A program made the translations under genes and the position numbers. 64,000 bases of DNA from NCBI GenBank assembly GCA_905178155.1, contig CAJINV010000002.1, positions 1,277,809-1,341,808 on the forward strand. The letters run 5' to 3'. Within the stretch, counting starts at the first letter, position 1; every line of letters starts with the position of its first letter. This document shows positions 11,051-21,700 of the stretch, piece by piece. The notes under the pieces were generated by a model. It was not told where the DNA came from, made no database searches, and was given only the letters and a program-made list of their open reading frames with translations. The DNA comes from Amoebophrya sp. A120. Its lineage: Eukaryota > Sar > Dinophyceae > Syndiniales > Amoebophryaceae.

Positions 11051-11199
11051 CTAAAAAGCCGGAATCAACGCCATGGTCCTACTGCTGCGCCCCGCCGCTT
11101 GCTGTGGTGCTGGGGATGGTTGGTCCTCGAGGAAGTTTATCTGCTTCGGTGCCATCTGTTTGCGCTCACGCTTCTGCTGATCTTCCGCGCGATCCGTCA
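11051..11199 (-). pseudogene. possible orphan 3' exon
   Basis: A short open frame (TDRAEDQQKRERKQMAPKQ ... MALIPAF, stop at 11051) abuts a family 1 introner terminus at 11200. It could be the last exon of a broken gene. No upstream exon can be attached, so it is probably a relic. Confidence 0.3.
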
Positions 11200-11380
11200 T
11201 ATGCACTGCAAAGATGTCTGGGTCTCCTGGAAAGATTGGAACTCTGTCATGCACATTTCGCCTGGGCCATGGAGATGATGTCTGCCCCTGCGCTGCAAAT
11301 CTTTATCGCCCAAGGCCCATCCTGCATGACAAATGCCCTCTCCATGAGTCAAGAAGTGGACTACTTCAGCTGCTCCTGCA
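11200..11380. mobile_element. half family 1 introner
   Basis: It starts TATGCACTGCAAAGATGTCTGG and continues with a typical family 1 body (GCATGACAAATGCCCTCTCC), then breaks into the GA repeat. The second terminus is absent. Confidence 0.65.
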
Positions 11381-11382
11381 AT

Positions 11383-11505
11383 TACAGAGAGACAGGGAGA
11401 GAGAGATGCAGAGAGACAGGGAGAGAGAGATGCAGAGAAAGAGAGAGAGAGAGATGCAGAAAAAGAGAGAGAGAGAGAGAGATACAGAGAGATACAGAGA
11501 AGAGG
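11383..11505. repeat. GA-rich microsatellite
   Basis: Units of AGAGACAGGGAGAGAGAGATGC grade into (GA)n and AGAGATAC units over about 120 bp. Confidence 0.9.
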
Positions 11506-11533
11506 CCCCGAAAAGGTCTTCTCGGGAAATTTG

Positions 11534-11848
11534 TTACCGGAAAATCTGGAAGCCATCCCCGACAGGAAGCACAGCAGCTACCCAACCACGACCCCTACGC
11601 CAGCTGGCGTCAGAGTACACAATCACCGAGGGCAAATCGACAGAGCGGAACATCACCGGCGGTAGGCATGTCAAGCATTCTTTCATGAAACCCAGGGCGA
11701 AAACAGCGGACTTCGTCAGCGCAAGCTCCACGGACCGGTGGGGATGCGCCGCCCGCCGGAAGAGAACCTTCAATAACCCATTCACCCGCCGCCCAACAGT
11801 TAAGGAAAGGGGGAAAAGAAACCGCCCCAGCCAGACTTGAAGCACCAC
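11534..11848 (-). pseudogene. retroelement fragment (RT tail / RNase H start)
   Basis: The open frame has GRRVNGLLKVLFRRAAHPHR, then a spacer, then DLPSVIVYSDASWRRGRGWV. The YSDAS block with the preceding helices resembles the junction between reverse transcriptase and RNase H in retrotransposon polyproteins; the Asp in YSDAS would be the first RNase H catalytic residue. No upstream RT palm or downstream RNase H motifs are present, so this is a truncated relic. Its 5' side abuts the 32-bp repeat at 11841. Confidence 0.5.
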
Positions 11849-11872
11849 ATTTCCACTGATCGTTCTGGTGCT
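11841..11872. repeat. 32-bp dispersed repeat, copy 3 of 5
   Basis: Same unit as 9856-9887. The tail TTGACTTAATAAAACCGATTCC matches the tail of copy 1. Confidence 0.8.
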
Positions 11873-12546
11873 TCTCGTGATTGACTTAATAAAACCGATT
11901 CCTACTTTTAACTTTTCACGAACGAAAAATATATTTTTATTTACAGAACCACGTTTGCAAAATGATCAGTCTGCAGCTGCGGCTCGCGGTGATATCCTTT
12001 TCACTGTTCCACCGTGGCCACACATCAACTCAGATCGTCTGTCTCTACCTTCGTGTTGAAGGCTTTTGGTTGAATTTCACAGGGTTTTTGATTCAATTTC
12101 ACATTGTCCATACCTACACAGGGCTTTGGAATGAATCTCCCACGGTATCCGTTCTCAAACGACGAAATAAACAACGAGCAAATGAACAGGAGGCTGAGTG
12201 AAGACAGACACAGCCTGCATGCTGATCTTTCCTACCTTCAGATCGAGATACTGCCGCTTTCTTCCAAGCACTCAAATAAGTACTTCTGCTTGAGCGATCA
12301 ATAACAGCGCAAATCATACATGTAGAGCAACCGTGTCTCTTTTTCAACTGTGTGTTTCTTTTTCGGTGCGATCACCAACAGCGGCCTCATGCTCTTCTCC
12401 TTCAGAGAGATTTCTTTTCGCGATGGAGTCGAGGAACTATTTCTGTTTCTGGTGGTCAGCATTTGCATTAGGAATACTAGTGTAAAATAATGAATAATAT
12501 AACGGTAGACTAGTGGAGTGTTGACCTTTTTAATTAAAATACTCAG

Positions 12547-12617
12547 CCCGCAGGGGCTGTACGTACGCGTTTGTACAATATTGTACTGTACAAACGCGTA
12601 CGTACAGCCCCTGCGGG
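12547..12617. repeat. perfect 31-bp inverted repeat (hairpin)
   Basis: The arms 12547-12577 and 12587-12617 are exact reverse complements (CCCGCAGGGGCTG...), separated by nine bases. The loop region is itself nearly palindromic (GTACAATATTGTAC). It lies about 95 bp beyond the stop of the minus-strand gene ending at 12711. It could be a 3'-end structure or a tiny foldback element. Confidence 0.9.
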
Positions 12618-12710
12618 TTCGAGTTGTGTGATTTCAATTTCTCTACTCGTCTGCAAGAGGTTCTTGGGGCACCTACTTGATTTTCTCTCGTTCGCATGAT
12701 TGTCCACTTC

Positions 12711-13602
12711 CTATGCTTGCTCGCCGGCAGCTGGTCGTGGGCCGTCAACAGCAGGGGCATTTTCTCCACCTCCTCGATGACGAGGATGACCCGCCCCCGC
12801 GGTAGCCGCTGCAGCCTGCTGCTGCAACCGCAGTTGTTGGCGTTCGCGAAGACCTTGTTGGTATTCTCGAGCCGCGACACGGATGTTGTTGGCGTGTACA
12901 GGACCAAGCGTAGGGTCCTGTCCAAAGCGGTGGTTATGAAGGTAATGCGCTGCACCTGCAGCTGCTATCAAGTGCAAATATTTATGTATCGGCCTGGAAG
13001 CGTTGTACAAGATCTGTCATGCATGTCTGACATGACTTCAGACCCTGTCACGCAGGGGCACGAATAAAAGGCCTTCTTTTTATCTGTCGTGAGAAAACAC
13101 ACTCATCTGCCATGCGGAATACACTGGACACAGCAGCCCGCGTATGTTATGCTTGGCTGCCGCGTATCTTTATTGAAGTGCGTTTATCATATCATTCACT
13201 CCCACGACTCGTAGCATTGCAACTTTCCCGACTGACCCAGACATATTTTCATTTGATAGCATGATCATCCCCGGCAGCTGGAGCTGCGCCCTCCCCAGGC
13301 AGCCCCTGATGACCCGCGCCGGCAGCCGCTCCAGCCTGCTGCGGCCAAACGTTGTTGGGTGGTACACGTACAAGACCACCACGCGTGGCGACATATGCAT
13401 CGCGGGGATCATGTTGTCCCCCTGCGTTGTTCGCGGCACCACCGGGACTTGTGCGGGTGAGACTCACCTGTAGTCCGTGAACTAGGGTGAGCGTGGTGTT
13501 CTTCGGTGTGCTGGGAAAAATACTGTAATTGTCAGGCGCAAGGGCTGCAAGGAGAAACTTGAGGAACCCAAACAGGACGAGGCGTTGCTGTATAATCTTC
13601 AT
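12711..13602 (-). CDS. probable secreted protein, QQRLVL family copy C (2 exons)
   Basis: The exons are 13602-13259 and 12963-12711, summing to 597 nt (198 aa). It begins MKIIQQRLVLFGFLKFLLAAL, a likely signal peptide, followed by FPSTPKNTT and VHGLQVSLTRTSPG, the family signature shared with the copies at 6917 and 9396. Exon 2 holds AHYLHNH and a Gln/Arg-rich stretch (LRERQQLRLQQQ). One family 1 introner splits the gene at codon 115. Its flanks share only two bases (GC), but either placement keeps the same frame. Function unknown. Confidence 0.75.
12966..13258. mobile_element. introner, family 1, diverged (293 bp)
   Basis: The ends are TATCAAGTGC and TTTCATTTGATA. The core is mutated on one side (ATTTATGTATCGGCCTGG). 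Only a GC duplication is left at the borders, suggesting an older insertion. Confidence 0.8.
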
Positions 13603-14160
13603 CTTTTTTCTTTTTTCTCGTAAGGGTTGTGATGGAGGTCAGAAATAAAAAAATGTAGTAGCAAGTATCAATCCGTAGAAAAGGAAAACAGAAAAGTGGA
13701 AACGAGCTTGAAGCTCGCTTGTTAAGGCGTTTGAAATTAATTGATAGATGCAAATCTGTTCGAGGTAGTCCCCTCAGATAGATTATCCTCTTCCGTCCTC
13801 TAAGTCTCACGATTTCTTGGATTGGCATTGGTAGTCTTTCGTTTGAGATTAATTAACATCAAGGAAGTAGGGCGCCCAGTGGTCACGCACCTTGCCAAAG
13901 AACCGCAGAGATTTTTCACCGAACTGGCTTGATCTTCATTTCAACACCCTTACTTCGGCACACGAGATACACTGATTTGGCTCACCGACTCCAGCCGATT
14001 TATGGATCGCATTCATTTTCGATGATCTTAGCTGTTCTGTCAACCGAGGGTACATACTATCACCGTCGTGGAGATCTTCGAAAATAATTTGAATTTCGCT
14101 TGTTTCGCTATGCCGTACTTACTCGGGCCACAGATCTTCATCTGCAGTGACGATTCAGTG
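13603..14160. other. intergenic
   Basis: AT-rich flank of the gene starting at 13602. I see no supported gene. Confidence 0.5.
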
Positions 14161-14192
14161 AGCACCACATTTCCACTGATCGTTCTGGTGCT
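14161..14192. repeat. 32-bp dispersed repeat, copy 4 of 5
   Basis: Same unit as 9856-9887. Read on the plus strand it gives a hydrophobic string (STTFPLIVLVLL), so it could supply a signal-like start to the adjacent plus-strand frame. Read on the minus strand it gives STRTISGNVVL. Confidence 0.8.
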
Positions 14193-14863
14193 TCTGCTTC
14201 TCATGGACTCAATACTGGTGCTTCATCCCGCCAGCTGGTGGTGGTGTTGGAGGAGGAGTTGCTGCGGGTGGACCCGCCCCCGCCGGAGGAGCAGGCGGTG
14301 GGGGAATCGCCGGTGGCGGCCCCGCCCCCGCCGGAGGAGCCGGTGGTGGAGGAATTGCCGGTGGTGGCCCCGCCCCCGCCGGAGGAGCCGGTGGTATCCC
14401 AGCCGGAGGTGGTGCCCCCGCGCCCGCCCCGATCGGTGGTGCTGGTGGCGCCGGAGGAGCAGGTGGAGGCCCGCCAGCTCCAGCTGCCGGCGGTGCAGGA
14501 GTCGGCGGAGTTCCCGTGCTGGCGATGGTCGGCCAAGCGAACGACGGAACCTTGATTCAGTACACGGTCGAAGACGTCAACAACAACACGAACAAGGTCC
14601 GGCTGTATGAGCTGCTGAATGCGGCCGAGCGGCAAGCCCTGACCGCCAACAACACAGCCTTCGAGAACTGCGACACGTCGATCGAAACGAAGCTGGAAGA
14701 GTTCAACCGCGACGAGTTGCGGGTCATCTACCAGCGGATCCATGCTGACCGGCGGGCTGCGGCGTTTCCCAACAATGGTCCGAACCAGGTCCAGAAGGCA
14801 GCCCTGGTCGACGGCATCCAGCAGTGCTTCAACCGACAGCACGACCAGTACCCAGTGCAGTAG
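14180..14863 (+). CDS. Gly/Pro/Ala-rich protein with charged C-terminal domain, 5' end unresolved
   Basis: This is the only likely plus-strand coding frame in the window. It opens after a TGA at 14177 and closes at TAG 14861-14863. The first ~110 codons are GGPAPAGGAGGGG-type repeats. The last ~112 residues (from ATG 14525: MVGQANDGTLIQYTVEDVNN) look like a folded helical domain, with GC-ending codons and no low complexity. No in-frame ATG precedes 14525, so either translation starts there or an upstream exon supplies the start. The neighbouring 32-bp repeat reads as a hydrophobic segment in another frame, which would require a frameshift or intron. The 389-codon antisense frame is a shadow of this composition. 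Function unknown. Confidence 0.55.
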   Translation, partial: SFWCFCFSWTQYWCFIPPAGGGVGGGVAAGGPAPAGGAGGGGIAGGGPAPAGGAGGGGIAGGGPAPAGGAGGIPAGGGAPAPAPIGGAGGAGGAGGGPPAPAAGGAGVGGVPVLAMVGQANDGTLIQYTVEDVNNNTNKVRLYELLNAAERQALTANNTAFENCDTSIETKLEEFNRDELRVIYQRIHADRRAAAFPNNGPNQVQKAALVDGIQQCFNRQHDQYPVQ

Positions 14864-15719
14864 AACAAGCGATCGAGTAGAACAGTAGTACAGAACAGCC
14901 GAGGAACACAGTAGTAGCAGTGCAGCGAGGCCTTGTTTCCCCTCTACATCTTTCCCTCCCGCCCTTGGGTTTACACGCCGACTGAAGTGAACCGCAAGAC
15001 TAGCTTGCAGCTGTGAGTTCGAGTAAAACGCGACAGATGTTCCTGCGTCCCTGTACATCTCTATTATCGTGGTAGTTCCGTACGCTCTGGTAGTTATCGT
15101 CGGCACTATTCGGCTTTGGACACGACAGTAATTCGGCGACAGATCGGTACCAGTAAAACTGCCCACATGTGCCACGTGTGTCAGTTTCCCGTGCTCGGTC
15201 TGATGTCGTAGCAATTTCAATTTCTGTTGTCCTGTTATTTGGTTTCTAGTTGCTCTCAAAACGACGAAGTAGTTCCACCAGCAAGAAGATCGTCCGCCAG
15301 CATGACAGACGGCGACTACAGTGCAGAGCACCACATTTCCACTGATCGTTCTGGTGCTTCTGCTTCTCATGGACTTAATGAATTAATATAACCGACCGCT
15401 GCTTTATTTCACGAACGAAAAATCACTAGGACCACGTTTGCAAAATGATCGGATTGCACTTGCACCGCGGCTTGTTCCGAGAATTATTTTCTCATGCAGC
15501 TATTCAACACGCATGGTGTTCTTGATCACATGAAAATTCAGCAAACCATACAGTAGTTCATCATCATAGTATGTACAAAAACCTTTGAAGACAAAAGGAA
15601 GTCTACTTCGCAAAAATGGGTAGATCAAATATTTAATGCGATTGTGACTGTAAAAAACTGCTCGCAAAAAAGTGAGAATAAAGCTGGAACAGAAAACTCA
15701 AAAAATCCTGATTCCCAAA
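14864..15719. other. intergenic
   Basis: It contains repeat copy 5 (15327-15358). I see no other supported feature. It separates the plus-strand frame from the converging large minus-strand gene. Confidence 0.5.
15327..15358. repeat. 32-bp dispersed repeat, copy 5 of 5
   Basis: Same unit as 9856-9887. With copy 4 it brackets the plus-strand exon. Confidence 0.8.
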
Positions 15720-18700
15720 TCACCTTTTCCGCTTCATCGCAAACGTCGCGTTGGACTCGTAGTAACTGAAATAGCCGTCGTTGAACCGCTATCAAATGTA
15801 AAAATGTCTGGGTCTGGAAGATTGCAACTTGTCATGCTAAATCTGCAGCATGCAAAAATCTGCGTTGCATGATTACCAAAAGTCGTCCAGTTTTGACCAA
15901 GTCGGGAGGTAGTTTCTCATGCAGGATAGGCATTAGAAAGGTCTCGCAGAATCTGTCATGCTAGGTCCTGCATTCCAAACCTCATGGGTCATGGAAAACT
16001 AGCATGACAAATCGCGCATTCTTCCAGACCCAGACATTTTTACATTTGATAACCGCGTTCTCCCGGCTTCCTTCTGGCTGTGCGTGTTTAAGTTGAAGAA
16101 CGGCTGGCACGTATGCATTGCAAAAGTACTATCGTGGTAGTAGTATAATTTGCATTACAAATTTGCTTTAAGCATGACAAATGAAATTTCTCATGCTGTT
16201 TTCGCTTAGGAAGAGGAACGACGAGATTTGTCATGCATAGCCGCAATTAGTACGAGTACGACTACACTTTTGCAGTGCATAGCCCGCGTTCCCGTGCAAC
16301 TTTTTCGCCACCTCGTCTTCCTCGTCGATCACACTGCTCGCCCGCGCGGATTCCAGGTTCCTCTGGATTTCCCTTAACGAGTTCAGCCGGTTTTCGCGGA
16401 TCTGTTTCTGGTCCATGCCCTCATTCAGCGTCTTCGCCTTCACAAACGTCCCCCGCGCGTTCTGCACCGGGGAAGTGTTAAAGGGAGGGCGCTGCTGTTG
16501 ACCACCTGCCGCGGTAGTTCTAGAAGTTGTACTTTCGACAACTTCGTTTTGATGTTGTTCTTTTTCCGCACCATAATTATGCGCCTGCTGCGCGAAATTC
16601 GTCCGACTTTGCGGCGTGAACATGTGCGTCTTCGCCTGTCCCAGCCCGGTGGAGATCTTCTTGTGCTCCAACACCCGTGTCACAACAGTCATGTCGTCGG
16701 AGGAAATAAATGGCTTCCACCCTCGCCCACCTAAAGTCACCACCGCGGTCGCCAAATCCAACCCCTTCGGGATTTCGAACCCGCAGATTTTCGCGAACTG
16801 GATGAATCGTTTATGCGATACCCCCTCGGAAGAAGAGTTTTGCGGCGTGGGTTTTACCATCTCCTTTAACTTTTTCCAGGCGTGCTTTTTGTTGTTCACC
16901 AAGTGGTACAAATACACGTTCTCGTTTTTCTCCTTGTTACTCCCGGAAGCGGAAAAATCCCCGCCGTACGACCCCTTGCCGGCGGAGTTTCTTAGAGTGT
17001 ACGGGAATTTCCGCGCCGGGTTTTGCTCGGGGGTAATGCCCAAAGTTTTCTCCACCTGTTCATGTTCCAAATTCGACGACCCACCGTAATTTAGTATACC
17101 AGGTTCCCCAATAAACGAACTGTGATGACTTTGCACCGCGGAGTTCTTCTTGTGTAAGGTTTTCATGCTCGCGGCCGCGTTTTTCCCATATTGCTGGATC
17201 TTCAACCTGTCAAACTGCTCCCTGTCGATCAGAAACTGGTCTTTTCCGCGGTACCGTGCGATGACGAAATCAAAAGCAAACCGCGTGATTTTCAGCTCGG
17301 ACAGGGATTTTATCTTGTTATACGCCATGTACTATGGATTGCAAAAATGTCTGGGTCTGGAAAATTGGAACTTGTAATGCTAGCTTTACATTCCTGGAAA
17401 ATCTGTATTGCATAACCGACAAAAGCCATAGCCATTTTTGCCATGCAAAAACGTAGTTTCTCATGCGGACTGCCTATGAGAAAGCGCTCCGGAAAGTTGT
17501 CATGCTGGGCTACATTCGGAAGTGTTTCCATCATGCACATTTTAGCATCACAAGTTTATTCCAGACCCAGACATTTTTACAGTTGATATGTACTTTGCCA
17601 AAAACTCCAAATCCAGCCGCTTCTGCCGGCGGACATAGACGTTGCGGTTATTTTCAGCTTGTTGTTGGAGAAGTTTTTGATCGACGGCTAGAGATTGTGT
17701 GGTTGTTGGTGATGCAGCTCCTCCTGCGGTCGTTCCGGCTCCCAGCATCGCGGAGTTCACATCTTTTTCCAGAAACAAATCCTCCAAACTCGGGACTTTC
17801 CCGAATTTTTCCACGTGAAACAGGATCAAAAACAGCCGGACAAAGTCCGTCTTCAGCTGGAAGGCCTTCAAAATCGTCGAAAATTGCCGGAAATCGACGG
17901 AGATTCTATTCAGTTTTGACACGGCAGCAGCTGCCCTATTCGCGAGGAACGAAGAAGTTGATGTTCCTGCGACCTTCTTCGTTCTTGTCGGTATGCTATC
18001 GTCTTGTGTTGTAGGTCCTCCTGCTTCTCCCTCGGGCTTGATCTTGCTTGTGTTTTTGAACTGTCTCGTCGGTATGCTATCGTAGGTCGTGTTGGATAGC
18101 TTGTTAGTGCTGGTTTTAGAGGTAGAAGCGGTTGGCGACCCCGAAGTCGTTGTATTCGACGCTGTCACAGAAGTCGTTCCAGATGCACTGGAAGACGCCG
18201 CAGAGGAGGAGGAAGACCCGCTCGACGTCCCAGAACTCGCGGCGGATGAACTACTCCTCGCGGTGCTCTGCTCATTTGTATTGCTCCTTTGCGTCCCGGA
18301 GGTATTGTCCTCAGCCTCGCCTTGAGCGGATGAGGAATTATCTGCAGAAGAGGAGGCATCTGTCCTCGCCCCGCCTCGTAATTTCGGGATTTGGAGTGAA
18401 GCGGATACGGCAGCGACAGGGACACCGTCTCGCATAAAGTTCTCGTCGTCCTCTGTAGGCTCGTTGTAGAAAGCCAATCCGCCGAATGTGCTAGAGTTGT
18501 TGGCTTTTATTTTCCCAACACCTCCAAGGCTTCCCTCCATGAACTTCATAATTTTCCGTCTCTTCGCCCGTTGCTCCTTCTCACTTTCATATAATTTCAC
18601 AGAGTCTTCCAAATCGTCCCAGAGTCGAATCAACGTCGCATGTTGGTTCAGCACCTCTGTCGTGTTCCACTCTTCTTGTTTCTCCTCGGCTTCTTCGTTT

Positions 18701-21700
18701 TGTGGGCTATCGAACTGTTGAAAAATTTTCTTCACGCCGTGTTCGAAGACTAGATGCCGTGCGAAATGCAGCAAGAAATCCTCGTTGGTGTAGTAGTCCG
18801 GTCGCATGGTCGGGAAGTAGTTGTTCAGGAATTGAAAGTGTTCGACGGTTAGGGATTGAAGAAACGCCTTTTCAGACAACAAAGTCGGCCTTAAAGTGAG
18901 GAAGACTTCCAGGAGGAGATCTTCCCAATTCAGGCGGAGATTTTGGTTGTCTAGCGGTTGTGTAGCTGCAGCACCAGAGGTAACAACTCCTGCCGTCGCA
19001 TCTTTTTGTTCGTGGTCCCCACCAGCAGCACTATTCACCCTCTTCACCCATTCCGCCAATGGTAGATGCGTCAACGCTTTCGACAGATTCGAAGAGGAGT
19101 TGTTCGCGTTTTCTTTTCTATTTTTCCGGAAAAGTTTCTTCCCAAGCTCCTTCTCCTCGGGGGAGAAATCGGTAAACAAATCGTGATGAACAACCTCCGT
19201 GTTAGCAGCCGGAAGTCTTCCGATGCTCGGGCGGGAGGTCGACGTTGGGATGATCCCCGCAGACTGGCACATTTTTTCCGCAGTGACTGCTAAGTTCTTG
19301 AAGCCGTAATTTTGTAGGGTTTTGTCCGATAAGTTGTACGCGTGCTGGGAGAGAAGAAGCTGTTGCTTCAATTTTTTTTGCTCCGGAGATGTTGAGTCAC
19401 CTTCTCCAAGTTGTAGATCGTTTTCGTGGTCCGAATTATTTCTGGTGTAGTTGTTTTTACCAGTTCTTATGGCGTGTTGCTGCTGCCCCACTTTCAAGTA
19501 CAGCGGTGATCCAAAATTGCAGTAGTGGGAGAGCTGCGCAATGGCTTTCTTTTTGTCTAGCCGGCTCGTCTCGGTGAGCAAAAACCGCACAAAGTCGTTG
19601 GAGAGGGACTGGTATTTTTTCGTGTTGAGATTGGAAAAGTGCGGGCCTGTGGTTCCGGCCGCGCCTTGGCCTTCCGTGTAGGTGGCCCGCTCGGTTTCTT
19701 GGTCATAGTTGTCATGATCTCCTGCGGCTGCCGTGAACGCTGGACTCACTGGTTGCACGCTCTCAGGATGGGGCGCTTCTCCTTCAGGTAGTAGTATACC
19801 TGGTGAAGGTGTTAACTCCTCATCGTCTGGCATTCCGAGTTGTGCACCAGCAGCAGCTTTACCAGCCGCATCACCCGCTTCGTCCTCTGGTAAACCGAGT
19901 CCTAGCTCGTCATCAAGCTCTAATCCAAGTTCATCGGGCAAGGCAGTTTGCTCCAGGTTCGTAGTCGCCGCGCCCACGGTGGCGTTGCCCAGAAGCGGAT
20001 CATCTACACCTGGGCTCAATTCGGTATCACTTGGACTCGGATTGATGTTCCCTTCAGTCTCTCCACTACCTTCATCAGGGTAAAACGCCATAGCACCGAA
20101 AGGGTCTTGTTCGTCTTCTACTTCGTCGATTGTGCCCTTTTCTTCAATACCGGCCGGAGACCCTAGCTCGTCCACGACACCGTCCATGGCGTTTTGCCAA
20201 GCGGGACTGGCTGCGGAGAGACCACTCGCACTCGAAGCATTGACTGCACGAGGACCGGCTAAAAAATTATCATCAACCGGAGAAGCGGATGGTGTTTCGT
20301 CGACAATCCCTGGTGAAGATGCGGCGCTTGCTATGGCTTCGCCTGTCTTTGTTGACATCACCACCGGGTTCGAAAAGTCACTCAACGAGTCCCCACCAAC
20401 GCTGTCGTGCGACACCGCAACAGCGTTCGCCGATCCCTCCAGCGCACTTTCTTCGAACAGCCCGGCCATGCCCTCCACCTGCCGTTCCTTTTTCCGTTGC
20501 ACCACGCTCTTCCGCCACCGCTGCGCCATGCGCTTCGCACGCATAGGCGCGACGAAGGTTTGGAGCCGCGTTTCTCTAATCGCATCCCTTTTCGCCTGTT
20601 CTTCGGGGGAAAGGATAGGTTCAGCTTGCTTCGCGGCTTTTGCTTTTTCCGCTTCCTTTTCCGCTTTTGCTTTCTCCGCGGCTGCGAGAAGCTCGCCGTA
20701 AAGTTCCAGGCTTTTCTTGTTCACACCCACGCAAAACGGGTCGAACGGCTTCTTTTTAGAAGAAATTGTATAATCCTGCTGCTGTTGTCCACCATGAGTA
20801 GAGCCTCCTTCTGCAGCCTGTGGATCATAAATCCCGTCGTAACTCAAATACTCGCATAATTCCCTCCCCTCCTCAACACTCACCGGCATTTTTGCCTGCA
20901 ACGCTTCCCAGAACTTCGTGTCGTGCGTCACAACCGCCTCTGGACTATCGTCGGACAAAATTTGCGTCGACAAAACCTGGTTTACCAAAAATTCCAAAAC
21001 GTACACACTATCCACGATCGCCGGGCCGAACAGCTCGATGCAGAGGAGGAAAAACTGCTCCATCGAAACGTTCCCGGTCGAGGGGCTGATGCTGTGAATC
21101 GCTTTTTCCAAATTCCCTCCGTAAAGTAGCCATAGTTGCCGCGTGAACAGACCTAAACAACAGTCCCCGTGCGGATTCCAGGATTTGTAGGTCAGGGGGT
21201 TCTCGTTAATGAAGTCTCGCGTATCAAGCGCAAACATGTCTGGGTCACTGGGAAAGTGCAAGGTTTGTCATGCACATTTTGTATCATGGCCCATGATGTC
21301 TGTGATGCATGTCCTAGCATCACAGATTTTTTGAGGGCTTCTTGATGCCTATCAGGCATGACGAATGCCCTCTCCGCGGACTAGCAACAAGTGGAGTCCT
21401 CTTGCTCTTCATGCAATGCAAATTTTTTTAGAATCCAAAGGCAGCATCACAAGTTGCTCTTAAAGCCCGACCCAGATATATTTGCAATGCATACCGCGAA
21501 AACTGCTGCCAATCTGACCGGTTTTTCGTCAACAATTTCTATCCTGTGCAAAAGTATCGCACTCGTAGTAATTCTTGCAGTCATGCATTACAAATCTTTT
21601 TCTTAACGTAGATCCGCATGACAAATTCTATTTCTCATGCTGAGAAAATTTGTCATGCATTTATACGAGTACGATACTTTTGCAGTTCATAATTTCTTTC

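Larger units (their letters stand above)
9397..12710. other. intergenic, repeat-rich, relic elements
   Basis: Between two secreted-protein genes lie a broken family 2 introner, two halves of family 1 introners, a GA microsatellite, a retroelement scrap and three copies of a 32-bp repeat, all listed separately. Positions 10050-10130 resemble 2711-2800. Otherwise I see no intact gene. Confidence 0.55.

Noticed and set aside
14201-15370. A 389-codon minus-strand frame.
   Set aside because: It is antisense to the Gly/Pro/Ala-rich plus-strand exon and mirrors its GC pattern; its own sequence has no domain-like composition.
17163-17335. MAYNKIK as a gene start at 17328.
   Set aside because: The Met is internal: removing the 17333-17588 introner fuses it in frame to the preceding exon (AAG-TAC-ATG-GCG).
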